A stretch of 64,000 nt of DNA from Pleurodeles waltl (GCF_031143425.1 NC_090444.1:1313175324-1313239323), one strand, 5' to 3'; shown: positions 9,600 to 22,194, counted from the first letter of the stretch. A program made the numbers and translations. The notes: generated by a model from the sequence alone, not told the origin.

Positions 9600-12326
9600 T
9601 TTTGCTGCACTGAACATATCAAACACATATGAGTGAAACTGCTAAAGCTCAGCTGAGAAATTAGTGTCAAGTCCTCTGGGTAAGCCTCAATCAGTTTTTG
9701 ACAACTGTTCGACCTGGCCCTTTTTGCAAGGTTATCCCCAAACTTTTTGCCTTCTTCCTGCTATTTCTCTGACTCTTTCTCTTGGTTTTAGGACTCTGGG
9801 CACTTTACTACTGCTAATCAGGTAGGTTTGCATTGGGAATTCCCTTATAAATATGTCTAAGTGGTAATTTCTGATCTGTGAGGAGTAGTGTAGGCATGTT
9901 TGGTACGTTTGCAATAGTAGTAAAAAATCATGCTTACTGGTTTTGGTGGATTTTTCATTACTATTTTAGAAATGCCACTTTTAGAGAGTGGACATTTCTC
10001 TGTGCTCATAACTGTAGTGCTTTGCAGCCTGACTCCAATCCATGTATGGGGCAGAGTGACAGCTCCACTTGGTGCAAGTTTCCATATAGCCATTACACAG
10101 GAAGGGCTGGGTGTGACAAGAGAGGAATCTGTATACTGATAGTCTTTCTGGGCTAAGAGAGGGAAATGGGGTGTACTTACATTTATATAGGCTGTGTCCT
10201 ACCCTCACACAAATGGCTTGTCTATCCCCTACTGATGTCTGGAGCTAGGGCTGGGATTGAAAGGGGGTGTTGTGCACTTCTAAGGTTCTTTTGTGATGTT
10301 ACATCCACATTAAAGGCATTTTAAGTACAGAGGCTCTGACACCATAATTTTAGACACTGAATGGACTTGTAACAAGACCCTGATGGATCTACAGACTGCA
10401 CATTGCCAGAAGAAACTGTTATGCAGCCAGGAAGAACCACAATTGGATTGACTTGCTTGTTGTGCTGATCTGTGGCCTGCTGGGCCACATGAAGGACTGC
10501 CACTTTGCTTCAAGGACCCTGATGTGCTGGCCTGCTGATTGTTCCCTGCTCTTGTGCTCCCCAGTTGTTCTCCATGGACTGAGAAGTGTGCCCCTCCCTG
10601 TTTTGCTAAAGGTTCTACTTCCAGCATGTGGAGAGCTGTGCTAGGGTGCCCTATCATCCTCTTGCCAGAGCATGGATAGTACTCCATACTTTCCCTATCT
10701 ACAGCTCTTGGTGAGCGCTGCATTTGGCATTTCAGGTTATGTCAGGAACTAGTGTGGGTGAGTACTGTTCTGGGTCTTACACATATTCAGCTCTCCGCTC
10801 TGGCCAAGACAAGAAGGGGAGGTCCCCAGTGTCATAAGGACCACTGTGTGAAAGGAGAAGTGCAATGCATCAGTTATGGGAGCCCAGATCCACTGCCACG
10901 TGTGCCTATCCCAGCAGTGCGTGTTCAGGCCCAAAGAGGCTCTGCGTTGCAGCTTCCCTGCCGGGTGGGGCTCTTCATCAGTTGCTGGGTTTTTTGGTAG
11001 GGTGATGGATGGTGCTGAAGCCCTCCTCTGGCTGAGAAGCCCGCCCGAGCTACTATGGCTGAGTTCAGAGACCCACAGGGTCCCCGGGGATCACTGGGAC
11101 CCACGTAGTGACTACTGGTTGTTGCTTGCACCTAGCTGTAAGGGCCACAGACTCGGAGCTTGAGGGCATTTCTTACCTCTACATTCCGTGGACAGCACTG
11201 CTGAGCTTCGGTGGCTGTACCGCACGTTCGTGGGAAGCTGCCTTTGGTTATTCCACACGCGGGGGACCTAGCGCTGTCTCCCTGCTGATGTGAGTAGTGT
11301 GTACACCCGCCCCCTTCGGGAGCATTCACAAATTAGCTGGCAGGACAGGAACCAATCCTCAACTGAGGTCCCGATCTTGCTGATTCTACTTTATATTATG
11401 GTAGTCATTGTAGCAGGCATACAGGTGTTCCTGTAACCTACTGTTGGTGTTGGCATTACCGCCTAACATATAAGTAGAGGAGCAGGTGTTTATGATGGTA
11501 TTTTGTAATTCAGGTATTACTAACGATATGTGATGACTATAGTTGGTGATTTATGTACTACAGGGATGTTTGGTGATTTAGTGTTACTCTCCCTAACCTA
11601 ACTGCTGTATATCATGACCTGATGTTATGGTAAATGTTGTTTTTGCTTTGTCAGGATAGTGAGTATTATTTCAGAATTTGCCTTATATGCTCAGAAATGG
11701 TATTTTTCATGATGTGTGCAATTTATAAGTCTTAATCTTATTGCACTAACAGTGATGGTTTGACAATTGCCCAGTGGGCAAGGTAATTTATGATTCATGC
11801 CATGTTTGGTCTAGGATTTGTGTACAATATATACCAGATTTTTACGAACTCCTATTGTGTCACTGGTGTGTGTGTGTTGCATGAATGCTTTACACATTGC
11901 CTCTGGGATACGTCTGAATGCTCTGGCCAGTCTACCAAGGGGATGAGCACGGGTTATCTCAGACGTGTAACTCTCTTACCCTGACTAGAGGGGTGGGTTC
12001 TGCCTGGCTTCGGTGCATACTCTAGCTAACCAGAAACCCCATTTCTAACTACAACACTGAGAATACCTTTCAATTTCAGTAAATGATAACGTGACATCAT
12101 GTGACACATCACTTAGAAAAGAAAATCTCTCTACTATTTCTTTGTATTTCACTCCTCTTTTTCTCATCTCAGTTTCAAGTTTGTCAACAACAGTGTAAAG
12201 GGTGGTGATACGAAATTTCTCCCAGGCATTCAGATATACTTCTGGTGCAGCACCTCTGTCATTGGGAAGCTTCTTTCTGATACATTTGCGAGTTTGAGTT
12301 GCCTTGTAACCAACATCTAGTAGCAT
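9600..12326 (-). pseudogene. hAT-like (ZMYM1/DUF4371-type) transposase relic split by an LTR
   Basis: On the minus strand, 12326-12056 encodes a segment resembling the C-terminal half of ZMYM1-like hAT proteins (YLNAWEKFRITTLYTVVDKL, then KEIVERFSFLSDVS). The frame stops at the solo LTR and resumes on its other side at 9705 as CQKLIEAYPEDLTLISQLSF, giving a continuous ERYSQCC/QKLIEAYPEDL reading once the LTR and one copy of the 5-bp duplication are ignored. Only this stretch is recognised; the BED/TTF finger and catalytic N-terminal parts are not seen. The family call rests on remembered resemblance, so it is moderate. Confidence 0.55.
9706..12050. mobile_element. Solo LTR (2345 bp), same family as 43096-45189
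   Basis: It starts TGTTCGACCTGG and ends CATTTCTAACT, and is flanked by a perfect 5-bp duplication ACAAC (9701-9705 and 12051-12055). Near the left end it shares CCAAACTTTTTGCCTTCTTC, a TTAGGACTCTG block and CACTRCTAATCAG with the LTR at 43096. Near the right end both have TACTTTACACATTGCCTC-like and AACC...CCCCATTTCTAAC blocks. The last base is T where CA is expected, a likely point mutation. There is no internal region or coding capacity, so this is a recombined solo LTR. Confidence 0.8.
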
Positions 12327-12499
12327 TTGCTTTGTAGCGGCTTCATATCTTTAAAATTCATCTTATGAAGTGCACAGTTGGTCAACTAATGATTCATACA
12401 GATCTGTACATGTTTTTAAGTTCACACCTTGTGGCAGTTACTGGATTCTAATTTTGTTCTATTCCCAAGATTAATTTATATCATTAACCTCCAATATTA

Positions 12500-12545
12500 C
12501 CATATATATATATAGATATATATACATATATATATTTTTTTTAAA
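12500..12545. repeat. TA-rich microsatellite
   Basis: Alternating TA interrupted by GA and CA (ATATATATATAGATATATAT...), ending in a T run. Confidence 0.9.
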
Positions 12546-14100
12546 TTCATTTATTGTGGGAGCCCCGTTTTGTGGAATCTTGTTCAGTCGCACCATTTGC
12601 AGTTTTGCACCATATGGGCCATGATAAATCCAGAAATAGAAGACTTCTGTGGTGCCCCCATTCCCTTGATACCCTAAGCACATGCTCATTTTACTTAACG
12701 GTTAATCCAGCCTTGGGAATAGTACTAAGGAATAGATTTATGTTGTGGACTTTCTTCCAGATTTGTATATCCTCCAAACATCCCCTAGGAATTGGTGGAT
12801 TTTCTGTTATTTCCCAGCTGTAATTCAGGAGAAGAGAAAACACCTCTGATTTATGAAAGAAATGTTAAATGAGGAGGAAAATCCACAGCTGGACTTTTTC
12901 CCAGATAACTGCGTAGCAGAAATTCCACCAGTCAATTGTCATCTAGAGCCAGCACTTCCTCCGGAAATGGGAGGATTTTCTCTTACGACTCAACCATCTA
13001 GTTTTCATGCAGCTCCTAAAGTCTCTGTTAGGTTTCTGTGACGTAAACAAGGACAAAGTGAAGATACTTTCCCCCATGTGTCATTGCTACACAGCATAGT
13101 CAATAACTTAACTGTCCAACCTGTTTTTTCACTTTGTGTATTTTGTTCTCTGTGTTTAATTATCAGGGATGGCACAAACCCATGCTTGTTAAAAGACACA
13201 AAAACAATTTCAGTGAAAGGAAACCATACACTGTGGTGGAGCAAAGGCTTAGAGGCAAAATCCAAAAATAAACTTTTGAAGAAAAAGGTGTATTTCAGGT
13301 GCTAGCCTGTACTTTAACCGGTGCAAACGTAGGAAGTAGAAGTCATCTTGAAAGCCAAGTTCCCAAAAAGCTTAATAATTGTAATTTTGTTAATGTGAAA
13401 TGCTTAAAAAAACGTACTTATTGTTCAGTTGCTGTTCACCTGCAAGACACTGGCATTGTGCAAATTATCTTACAAAATAAACCCATCCTCATGATGTAAG
13501 GTGAGTCACCGATTCTTGCTTAACGAATCCTTAAATCTCCGCCAACTGTTCTATATACAAAGAAGAAAACAGTCAAGGGTTTAAGATGGCCGCTAAAGAT
13601 GTGTAAATGGATATTTTTGCATAACAAACGGGCAATTTACATGACAAGAAACCAGGATGCTGACGTGTCTTGATTGGCTTCTTCCATGGAATGGGTGATG
13701 GGTTCTGCTACAAAAGAAATCACTTTGGTAAAGTAACCTCGAAGCATCAGCATTGCATGCGATTTGCTTGACACTTGTACGACAGACAGAAAAGAGGTTG
13801 TAGCACTCTTGGCTATATGGATCGCTGCCAAAATGTGTCCAGTTTAAATTAAGTGTTTCTGACATGGGACTAAACGCGCACAAATTGTAGCTGTTAAACA
13901 TATATGTAATAGAAAAAAATACTATACGTATTATACGCACATAGCACTCTGTCGTTAAATCAGAAAAAGCATAAAAATATCTCTTCTCAATGATCTAAAC
14001 CTTTAATGCTATTTTGAATCTGCATCCTTTTGAAATTCATTACACGTTGTAATACATGAATTTAACATTGTATGATATAAATACCCTTTAATGTTCAACA
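12546..14100. other. No recognisable feature
   Basis: Short open frames only (for example 12853-13041 on the plus strand and 13940-13593 on the minus strand), none with a recognisable motif. No element ends were identified. It may be ancient repeat or unique intergenic DNA. Confidence 0.4.
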
Positions 14101-14827
14101 CAGACTCTCGCTATGCCCCCCAGCCGCTGCTGAAAAGTGCAACTTAGACAACTGAGGGCCCTGGAGGATATTAGTAATCGAGGGCTCGAAGAAAACGGGG
14201 TGGGACAAAAACCATCATCCTAATAAAGCAGTTATTAAGTGGCCCTTAGTCATTTTTAACATTTCACCTTTTTTCTCCAATCTGCACATTCTGCACCCAA
14301 ATCTCAGGCGTCCAATGGGGAATCATCTTAAAAGATCTCCCACAAAGTGGCCCTGTGAGGGGCCCATTGGGCATTGCATCGCCGGCCCAACGTGGAGCTG
14401 CCGGACGATGAAGCAAGCCACCCATTTGGGTGGGTGGGGGTTCTTGCTCTAAAATATTTACATTCAACCGACCATTCTTGACATGGAGAAGACACTAATG
14501 GTGTTCATCCATGAGCTGAACTTATGAACTGCATACTCTTTGTATATTGAATACATATATTGCCATTTCTCTGGCCAATCCCTGTACGTTTGCTTAGGTG
14601 ATACTTGATAATTGGCTTGGAGACATTATGAAAATGTTGTGAACATACTGGCATTATGTTGTTATAAGGGATACTGTCATCGAGATGTTGGGCCTCGATG
14701 TGGGTAGGGGGTAAGGACTTTTGTTTTGGTAACATCGGCAGCCCACAATGCTAGCGGGCATGATGATACTAAACACAGGAAAAGGTGGAACATTGATGCC
14801 AGCTTGGTCCCCCTGTAAGATAGCAAA

Positions 14828-15535
14828 ATGGGAGGTACTAATATAACATTCATGACTTGGAATGTCAGCGGGATTAATAATTATGGGAAAGAGTGACAAA
14901 TGATGTCACATATAGATAGACACAAGGTGGACATAGTACTACTGTAGGAGGTATAAATAGATGCTGGAGTCCCACCTCGTTTTTTAAAACAAAATGGTCT
15001 GCATATAGATGCTTCTGGGTCTACTCCATATATTGTAGGGAGTTGGGGGTAGTGCTATTGATAAGAAAAGGCACACAATTTAGGCTGATTCAGGTTGAAA
15101 TTAATGATGCTGGTAGCTGGGTTATGATGCAGGGGTGGCTTGGGGTATGCCAATGGCTATTGCTTACAAATATGGCCCAGATCATGATGATCCAGAATGC
15201 CTCCATTACATCAAACAAACACTATGTAGATGGGTGCCACATACAATCCCATGGGGAGGCAACTTCAATCTTACATTACATCCTGCATTGGATAGCACCT
15301 CCATCTGGCAGATTAGACACAAACAATCACTAAACATGGTTACAGACACTATAGAGGAGTTTGGGAAAGTAGATATCCTCCAAGTCAGGTATCCCAATGT
15401 ACAAGCCTTCATTTACGTCTCAACAGTACATAGTACTGTGTCCCAGACGGATTTCTGGCTGGGCACTAAAGACATTAGTGAAGTGCACACTGTATAGCAT
15501 TTGGTTCGAATATTGATGAGTTATTCACCTGTCTG
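14828..15535 (+). pseudogene. L1-type ORF2 endonuclease domain, broken
   Basis: Apurinic/apyrimidinic-like endonuclease of an L1-clade LINE. The start is ATGGGAGGTACT at 14828, followed by TFMTWNVSGIN, which matches the N-terminal Asn motif of this fold. A GGNFNLTLHPALD stretch near 15258 corresponds to the conserved GDFN motif with Asp changed to Asn, then NPNVQAF- and YVSTVHSTVSQTDFWLGTKD-like segments follow. The enzyme would nick target DNA to prime reverse transcription. Stops and a frameshift lie between 14890 and 15135. The frame is cut at 15540 by a gypsy insertion. Confidence 0.65.
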
Positions 15536-15540
15536 ACTAT

Positions 15541-15753
15541 TGTGGTGACTGGCCTTGCCAGGCCACGCTGAGCTGGTGGTGTGGACGTGGGTCAAGGAAC
15601 ACACACACACAGGTTCGAGTGATACTCCACGCGAACTAGTGCATGGGCAGGACCCTCCTCCCTTTACAAACATACCCTGACCTCCAACATGAGATCAGGT
15701 GTGCATGCATGTATGCACAATAGCGCTAGGGCATTACCCAGTGCTGTGTTACA
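15541..15753 (-). repeat. 3' LTR of the gypsy element
   Basis: On the plus strand it reads TGTGGTGACT...GTGTTACA, 213 bp. It shares GGGTCAAGGAACACA, ACTAGTGCRTGGGC and GTGCATGCATGTATG with the LTR at 19127-19321. Confidence 0.85.
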
Positions 15754-16399
15754 TTCCCCCAAACCTTTCAAAAAAAGAAAATGCTTGGGGTTCGAGGAGC
15801 CTCATGGACCAGTCTTGTGAGGGTGACGGCAGTCTCATGGGTTTATTGACACACACAGTCCTCGAGACTCCTTGGTCTTGTGATATGATGCTTCAGGTTG
15901 TATGGGTGACCCTAGTTGGCAGAGATAGAGACACCAAGGTCGACTCAGGGGTCCCACAGGCACAGCCTCTCCCTGGCTAGGCACAGCCATGGCCAGTGGC
16001 TCAGAGCTGTCACTGGCATCAGGGTCTTGGTCTTCTTCTGTGGTCATGGGTCGGGAGATAGGAGGCTTTCTGGTCCATTATGTACAGTTGGCTTACACCA
16101 TTTGGTGAAGGCAGACACATTTCTCATGATTCAGACTTAACTATTCCTGTCTGTCACCATTGTGCCCTTTCTGGCGACTACTTGAAGTGGGCGAACTTCG
16201 AATGGAAGTGGGAACTTTCCACAAGGGAACGCATCTCACACTAGGACCCAGTCTTCTTCACAGATGTCCGACATTTTGGCTTTGGAAGCTCAGCTGGCAT
16301 TGGTGTTACTCCTTGTCCTTCTCTGTTCCATGGATATGATGTCAGCAGGCTCCTGGATCCAGACTGTTGCATGGGGTATGTTGTTCAGGATAGCACACC

Positions 16400-17800
16400 C
16401 GAATGTGTTGTCGGTGAGTGCCTTGTGAGTCAAGCTTTGGGGACTACGCCTGTATGCCCCAGGGTTTTGTGGATTGCCTCTTCAATGTCAACTTGTTGTG
16501 CAACTGAGATGCGAATGGACTTCTCGTAGGTGCATATCAGTCTTTCCACCTCTGCCTTGCTTAAAGCCACCAGGTGTGATCTTCCGGTGTTCAATGGCTG
16601 GGGACTGTATATATTGTTTGAAATCCAGACTCTGAAACTAGGAGTCAGTTGTCACTCTTGAGAGTGTGAGGGACCCGAAAGGTTGCAAAAATCTTGTCAA
16701 GGCATTTCCTGGTATGATTGAATTGAATTGCCTGCATTACCTCTACAATGGGGACTTTGGAGTATGCATCGGAAAAGACCAATATATGCCAGCCGTCAGG
16801 TGAACTGCCAAAGACCACACTAATGTCACACCATGGCATGTCACTTGGGCTGTCAATTGGGATTGGAGGGGGTTTGCCTGGTAGTTTGCAAGCTTGGCAC
16901 CAGTGGCATTGTGCGACCAGGCCGTCGACCTCGGTGTCTAAGAAGGGAACTACACTGTCTTAGCCATACCTTGGTGTTTGTGGAGTCTTGGTGGCTGGTG
17001 TGCAGGCATCATGCCATGTGGACTGTGATGACCCAGAAAGGTGACCATACAAATAGAGGTGTAGATGGTGACAGCCCCACTTAATAGCAAGGGCCTCTTT
17101 CTCGATGTGCGCATAGCATTTTTTTCAATGTTCAAATAGCTCTGTTGGCGTATGCAATAGGGGCCCAGCAGTCATCTCAAACGTCTTGCATCAGCACAGT
17201 TCCCAGACCAATGGGGCTAGCTTCAACCACTAACTCTGGCTTTTTGACAGAGTTGAAATAGGCCATTACAGTATCTTGGAGGAGTGCCTTCTTGATCGCC
17301 TGGAAGGTGTATATGGATGTCATCACTGATGTTGAGGACACCTTCAAGGCCTGTGAGGACTTCTCAGATTGTATTTTGGAAGACCTCTGCTACTGATGAT
17401 ATCCCGATGTTGCGTCAGCAGTGGGGGGGAGGCCAACGTGTGTGGAGAAAGTCCTAATATACCAGCTGTCCTCAAGGAATCCGAGTTGGTAGTAGCCAGA
17501 TTTCAGATCTAGTTTTGACAACCAGGTCACGCTGTTAATGTTGGCGATGAGTTCGTAATTAGCGGAAAATATGTGGCATTCTGTTTTAATTGCTGTGTTG
17601 GGGAGGTGCATATCAATGCAGATCCGGATGCAACCCGGGGTCATGGGTTGGTTGGTGACTACCATGGGGGATACCCATGGGGTTGTTTTGGAGACTTTTT
17701 CGAAGACTCCAGCATCCTGAAATTTTGTAGCTATGCTTCCACTGCCAGACGGAGATGTAAATGGATCCTGCAAAGCTGTAGTGCCACTGGGCAGACTGAG
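16400..17800 (-). pseudogene. Ty3/gypsy pol: reverse transcriptase to integrase, broken
   Basis: On the minus strand, 17773-17390 reads like a gypsy RT: VSPMVVTNQPM, then SKLDLKSGYYQL and YIRTFSTHVGL. The catalytic motif appears further on as LNISDDI near 17325 (SDD in place of the usual YxDD first residue). At 16839-16645 an integrase core is recognisable (DAYSKVPIVEV, KCLDKIFATF, HTLKSDN). The segment between would be RNase H and the integrase zinc-binding region but is not readable with confidence. Reverse transcription and integration would have been its roles. Several stops separate the pieces. Confidence 0.75.
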
Positions 17801-17899
17801 GGGTTGATGTAAAATTAAATTGGGGGACCTTTCAGGCAGCCTAGACCAGTGAATAGGTGAGGAAAGTCAAGCAGAAGCCTTTCCACGTCCTCTGAGGGG

Positions 17900-19105
17900 T
17901 CCCACAGGGTTGCAAAGATGTGGACGAGCTGAAGTCATTCGGCCATGTCGCAGCTGATAAGTGTTTCAGAGTCTGCGGTAGTGATGAACAATTTCACCTT
18001 GATGATTGGGTGTCATGTGAGGCGACACAGGAGAAAACACCAGCTAACAAGTTTGGGGTCGTACTGCTGAGGTCATAGATGTGGGTAGTCATGGGCTGCA
18101 GTGTAGGCTGTGGGGCTAGGGTATGGAAGTGCTGCTGTTCACTAATGTGCCTGCATCGATGAGCTGTGTGGTAAGGGTATTGTCGATGATGACTTGGCAG
18201 GTGGGGCTGATTTGTTGTGTCAGCTATCCTGGCATCAGGGAAAAGGATTTGAGGAAAATATTATTGTACTCTCCCTGGCCTGTTTTATTCTCACGCAGGT
18301 GAAAGTACAACAGGTTGATGGATTCGCCCCCACACTGGCAAGTTTGCTCAGCTTGAACCGTTCAAAATCAGGATCCATTTGGGGTCAAAGGGCATGTTTA
18401 GAGCGGTTATGGCTCTGTCATAGTGTTGTTAGTGTCAGTGATGGGGAGGTTGCGAAATGGTGTGAAGATCCTGTAACAGAAGGGAACATTTAGTCTCACC
18501 ATCTGTCTCACTGGTGGCTTTGAAATAGTTGTTGAGGTGCACCACCTAGGTGCGCCAGGGGTGTGCAGCCGTAGCAGGGTCACTGAGTTCACTGAAGTGG
18601 GGCAGTGGGTTGGACGTACCCCCAACAGCATGAGCTAGCATGAGACATTGTGGTGGCACATCCTGTGAATTCTCCTGATGATCCACTCTCATGGTTCAGG
18701 CCAGTGCACTGGAAAGCAGGTAGCAGAAAGGAGGCAAGGTGTGCCGGACAGGAGAGCATAATCCTGGCCTAGATGCAGGAGAGGGATTACTCACAGCAGA
18801 AGGTGAGTGATTGAGCCATGGCACTGCGTGTTGCAGAGTCCACCGGTGCACACATTCTTTAAGTTGATGGTGTTAAACACAAGGGGTTCTGGGGGCTGCT
18901 GGAGTGAGGATTTCACAGCTGATGCTAGCGCCAATGCCTGGGATGGCTTGTTTAGGTGATTGCGGGGGATTTGCTGGCAGGCGCCTGGTTGGAGGTGGGA
19001 GCATTGCATGCGCCCATGGATAAGAGCACAGATGTCTCTGGGCCTGTTGTAAGGTGGAGAATGATTGACAAGCAGTCCGGGCAGAAGAATGAGAGACTGC
19101 GGGAT
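17900..19105 (-). pseudogene. Putative gag/protease part of the gypsy element
   Basis: The position between the 5' LTR and RT implies gag and protease, and minus-strand fragments are open (for example 18631-18407), but I recognise no Cys-His box or DTGA motif. The assignment is by location only. Confidence 0.35.
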
Positions 19106-19107
19106 AG

Positions 19108-19125
19108 GCTCCATCCTCAATGCCA
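19108..19125 (-). other. Primer-binding site candidate of the gypsy element
   Basis: The minus strand reads TGGCATTGAGGATGGAGC one base after the LTR. The AGGATGG part resembles the initiator-Met tRNA complement, but bases 4-7 do not match, so the primer identity is uncertain. Confidence 0.4.
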
Positions 19126-19126
19126 C

Positions 19127-19321
19127 TGTTTGCACTGGCCTCACTATGCGCAAACACGGGTCAAGGAACACATACACAGGCATGAATGAAACTCCATGCC
19201 AACTAGTGCGTGGGCGGGGCCTGCCTCTTTTTATCAACTCACCCTGACCTTCAACATGAGGTCCAGGAGTGCATGCATGTATGTGTCACAGCTCCAGGAC
19301 GTTACCTTGTGCTGTGTTACA
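19127..19321 (-). repeat. 5' LTR of the gypsy element
   Basis: On the plus strand it reads TGTTTGCACTGG...GTGTTACA, 195 bp. It is similar to the left LTR but about 18 bp shorter, with clear divergence, so the insertion is not recent. Confidence 0.85.
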
Positions 19322-19626
19322 ACTATTACTTACTATGCTGGGCAGATATGAAACAGGCAGATCTTGGAGGATGCAGCTGAGTGTCTTATTAGATCAAATG
19401 TTCATAGAAGAGATAAAGACAGTCATAAAGGAATACGTTTGCACTAACCATGGGGTGGTTGAAACGTGCTACACTTTGGGAGGCCCTTAAGGCAGTAATC
19501 AGAAGCGATAAATGACATGGTTTTCTTAGAGCGTTGCAAGTTACACTTAGTGCTCTTGAAGCTGCAATACAAAACATGGAGTGAGTTCAGGCTGACAGCC
19601 TCAACATGTTTGACTTCAAGATCTAA

Positions 19627-20468
19627 GGCCCATATTTATGAAAGGTTTGCGTTGCCTTAGCGCCATTTATTTTAGCGCTAAAGCGGCGCTAACCTAACTC
19701 CATATTTATACTTTGATGCTAGACCCGTCTAGTGTCAAAGTTTTGGACTTTGTGCCATTTTAGGAAGCGCCAACCCAACATGCGCTAATTAGATGCAAGG
19801 TAGACTTTCCCTTCCTAAAACTGGCACTAGCCCCCAGTACCATATTTAACTCCTGACGCGAAAACGACACGCAACTGGGAGGCGGGCACAATAATGGCAC
19901 TAAGCCCATTTAGTCCCATTATTTAACGCCTGGTCAGACCAGGCGTTAAAGTGCAGGTAGGCCCATTTCCATGGGTAAACAGCAGGGAATGGGCACAAAG
20001 ATGCAGGAGGAGGGAGCCCATCCCAGGCATGTTGCAGGTATGCCATATGTATGTGGTGTGCCATTGGGGACCCCTTACATGGGGCCACCTGCCTGGCACT
20101 GAGTATGTAGAACTTGCCCAGGGGATACTGGTCGACTGTGGTGGGCATTGGGGTATGGGTAACGACTCATGTCTATACTTAGACAGCTGTTATTTTTGGT
20201 TGCTTGTGCATCAGACAATGATGCTAGGCTGACTAGCGGCAGAAATTTTGCCACTAACCAGCCTAACGTTATTTTTGACCCACTAGCTCCCCTTCCCCTA
20301 AGGCCATCCCTCTTTTTTTTAGATGCTACCCATTCCTTAGCACCATAGTGCGTCATTTAATAAATATGGCACACGGATGGCACTAGGGAATGGCATTATC
20401 TGGCATTTTAAAAAATGACGTACAACTGCCCTAGCGCAGTTGTGCGCCATTTTTCATAAATATGAGCC
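19627..20468. mobile_element. 842-bp Harbinger-type MITE in the LINE
   Basis: The terminal inverted repeats are GGCCCATATTTATGAAA and, from the other end, GGCTCATATTTATGAAA. The 3-bp target duplication TAA (19624-19626 and 20469-20471) is typical of the PIF/Harbinger TWA preference. Internal palindromes include TTAACGCCTGGTCAGACCAG at about 19923-19948. It holds no coding capacity. Confidence 0.8.
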
Positions 20469-21244
20469 TAAATGCTAAACAGGATGAATTCAGAGATCCA
20501 GCAGAAAAGGAGGTAAAGTCTTTGGGAAGTATATGGTGGCTAGGAGGTATGGCAATGTGAAAGGCCTGGCCATACCTTGGCTGGAATGATTTGCCAGATT
20601 TGGGCTGCAGGGGTTGTAATTCAAATTGAAGCAGCAGGTGGGGTTACTCAATATGAAACGAGTTAGATTTTGAATATATTCAGGGAGTACTACTCTGATT
20701 TGTCAAGGCTGTATTATATATCAATAATTATTTGGAAAGGGCAACTCTGGCGTGGTTAGAAAGAGAACAAGGAGATCTACGATGCTCTCCTCTAACAATA
20801 TAGGAAATTAAGCGGATTATCCAAACTATGAACAATGGGCCTGCATCTGGCAGTGACAACCCACAAGCTGAATTTTATAATGAATATGCTTCAGGGGTAT
20901 CCCCCTATTTAACAGAACTATAGAATAAGGTAATCCAGTGGTGTGTGAATTACTACTATCCCTCATAGAAGCAATCAGGATACCTCTTCTTAAAACTGTG
21001 GCTCTTATTGGGTGCTATTGCTAATAAACGCAGATACTAAAATATTGGCAAAGCTGTAAGGAAACCGTATTCTCCCAACACCTCCTGGGCCATCTGTCCC
21101 TGTGCCACCAATAATAGCCCTCAGATTTTGGTCAAGAAACCCTCCACATTCATAGGGGTGCTGCAATTTGTGGCATGCTATTCGCAGCTTTCTTCCCATC
21201 CATGACAATTTTACTATGCTCCAATGCAAATGGATACCCAAATA

Positions 21245-21321
21245 TTGAATGGCTTAGTATGCATGTAAGGTCTAAACTTATACTTTTGGTCTAAGTTTAG
21301 CTTTGTGAATCGGGCCCAGTG
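21245..21321. repeat. Possible MITE terminal fragment
   Basis: The minus strand from 21321 starts GGGCCCGATTCACAAAGC and contains CTTAGACC...AGTTTAGACC repeats. It looks like the end of a palindromic MITE, but no partner end was found. Confidence 0.35.
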
Positions 21322-22194
21322 ATCCTATCTAATCCTTCCCCTACCAATATCCTTACCAGAATGTCAATGACGTATGTACAACACCAAATGAAGATGTGTA
21401 AATTAAAAAAGCAAATGGCAAAGGTAACTAAACATTGAGATAACAAACAGACAAAAGGTGTACTGCTGTCAGCAGATGAAAGAAGTTTTACTAATTGGTA
21501 CGTTAGGCTTATCCATGTAAAATATATATATTGTGCTTATTATTCTTTGGCTAGTATGATGAGATTTCAGTGCATGGCTTCTTCTGATTGCTAGTGTTGT
21601 GATGCACATGACACAGATATGTTATGTTTAGCATGCTATTGTCCACAGCTACCTTTTTTTGCAGGCTATATAAATACATTGAAATAAATGGATTGACCTA
21701 GAATTAAATGTGATGCCATTAAAGGCCTAATTTGGATATGTGAAGGAGGATCCTAGGCACAGTCAGAAATTAGTAGCATTGACTCTTCTGTTGGGAAAGC
21801 ACAAAACTGCTATAACCTGGGATGGGGAAGGCCTCCAATTAGACAGGATTAAAAACTTGGCAAGAAATTGCAGAGATATATGATTCTACGCTACCTAGAG
21901 CCTCCTGACCTAATGACATGGTCCTCGTAGGCAACACACCCGAAGATGTTAGCCTTTGCCCTTAATCCATCTAGATGTCAATGAATGGGTTTTAACATGT
22001 TTAAGATTGCTACCAATTCCATTTTTAATGCCTGTCCTAGGTTGGAATATACAATGGCGAGCTATATGGATTGAATCAAATATTGGAAAGAATGTTGTGA
22101 CAAAGATATTTACTTTTATATGGTAACGGCTGATTTGTTGTTGCATTGTTTACTTTTTAATTTTCAAAAATGATAATGTTTAAAAAAGGATAAT

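Larger units (their letters stand above)
15541..19321 (-). mobile_element. Complete small Ty3/gypsy LTR retrotransposon (3781 bp)
   Basis: Two related LTRs (15541-15753 and 19127-19321) bound an internal region with gypsy pol on the minus strand. A perfect 5-bp target duplication ACTAT lies at 15536-15540 and 19322-19326. In minus orientation a TGG-starting primer-binding site follows the 5' LTR after one base (19125 downward), and a purine tract ending GGTTTGGGGGAA precedes the 3' LTR (about 15754-15765). Pol contains RT (about 17280-17773) and integrase (about 16645-16839). The element is short and has many stops, so it is non-autonomous now. Confidence 0.85.
14460..22190 (+). mobile_element. 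L1-like LINE remnant, interrupted twice
   Basis: Plus-strand pieces of an L1-type ORF2 lie at 14828-15535 (endonuclease), 19327-19623 (linker after the endonuclease, with ATLWEALKAVIRS) and 20472 to about 21060 (start of reverse transcriptase, NADTKILAKL). The gaps are filled by a gypsy element with target duplication ACTAT and a MITE with target duplication TAA. Beyond 21060 the similarity is uncertain up to about 22190. Both outer limits are approximate. Many stops are present, so the copy is dead. Confidence 0.6.

Noticed and set aside
12853..13041. Possible host exon
   Set aside because: A short frame of 62 codons with no flanking splice signals and no recognisable protein family.
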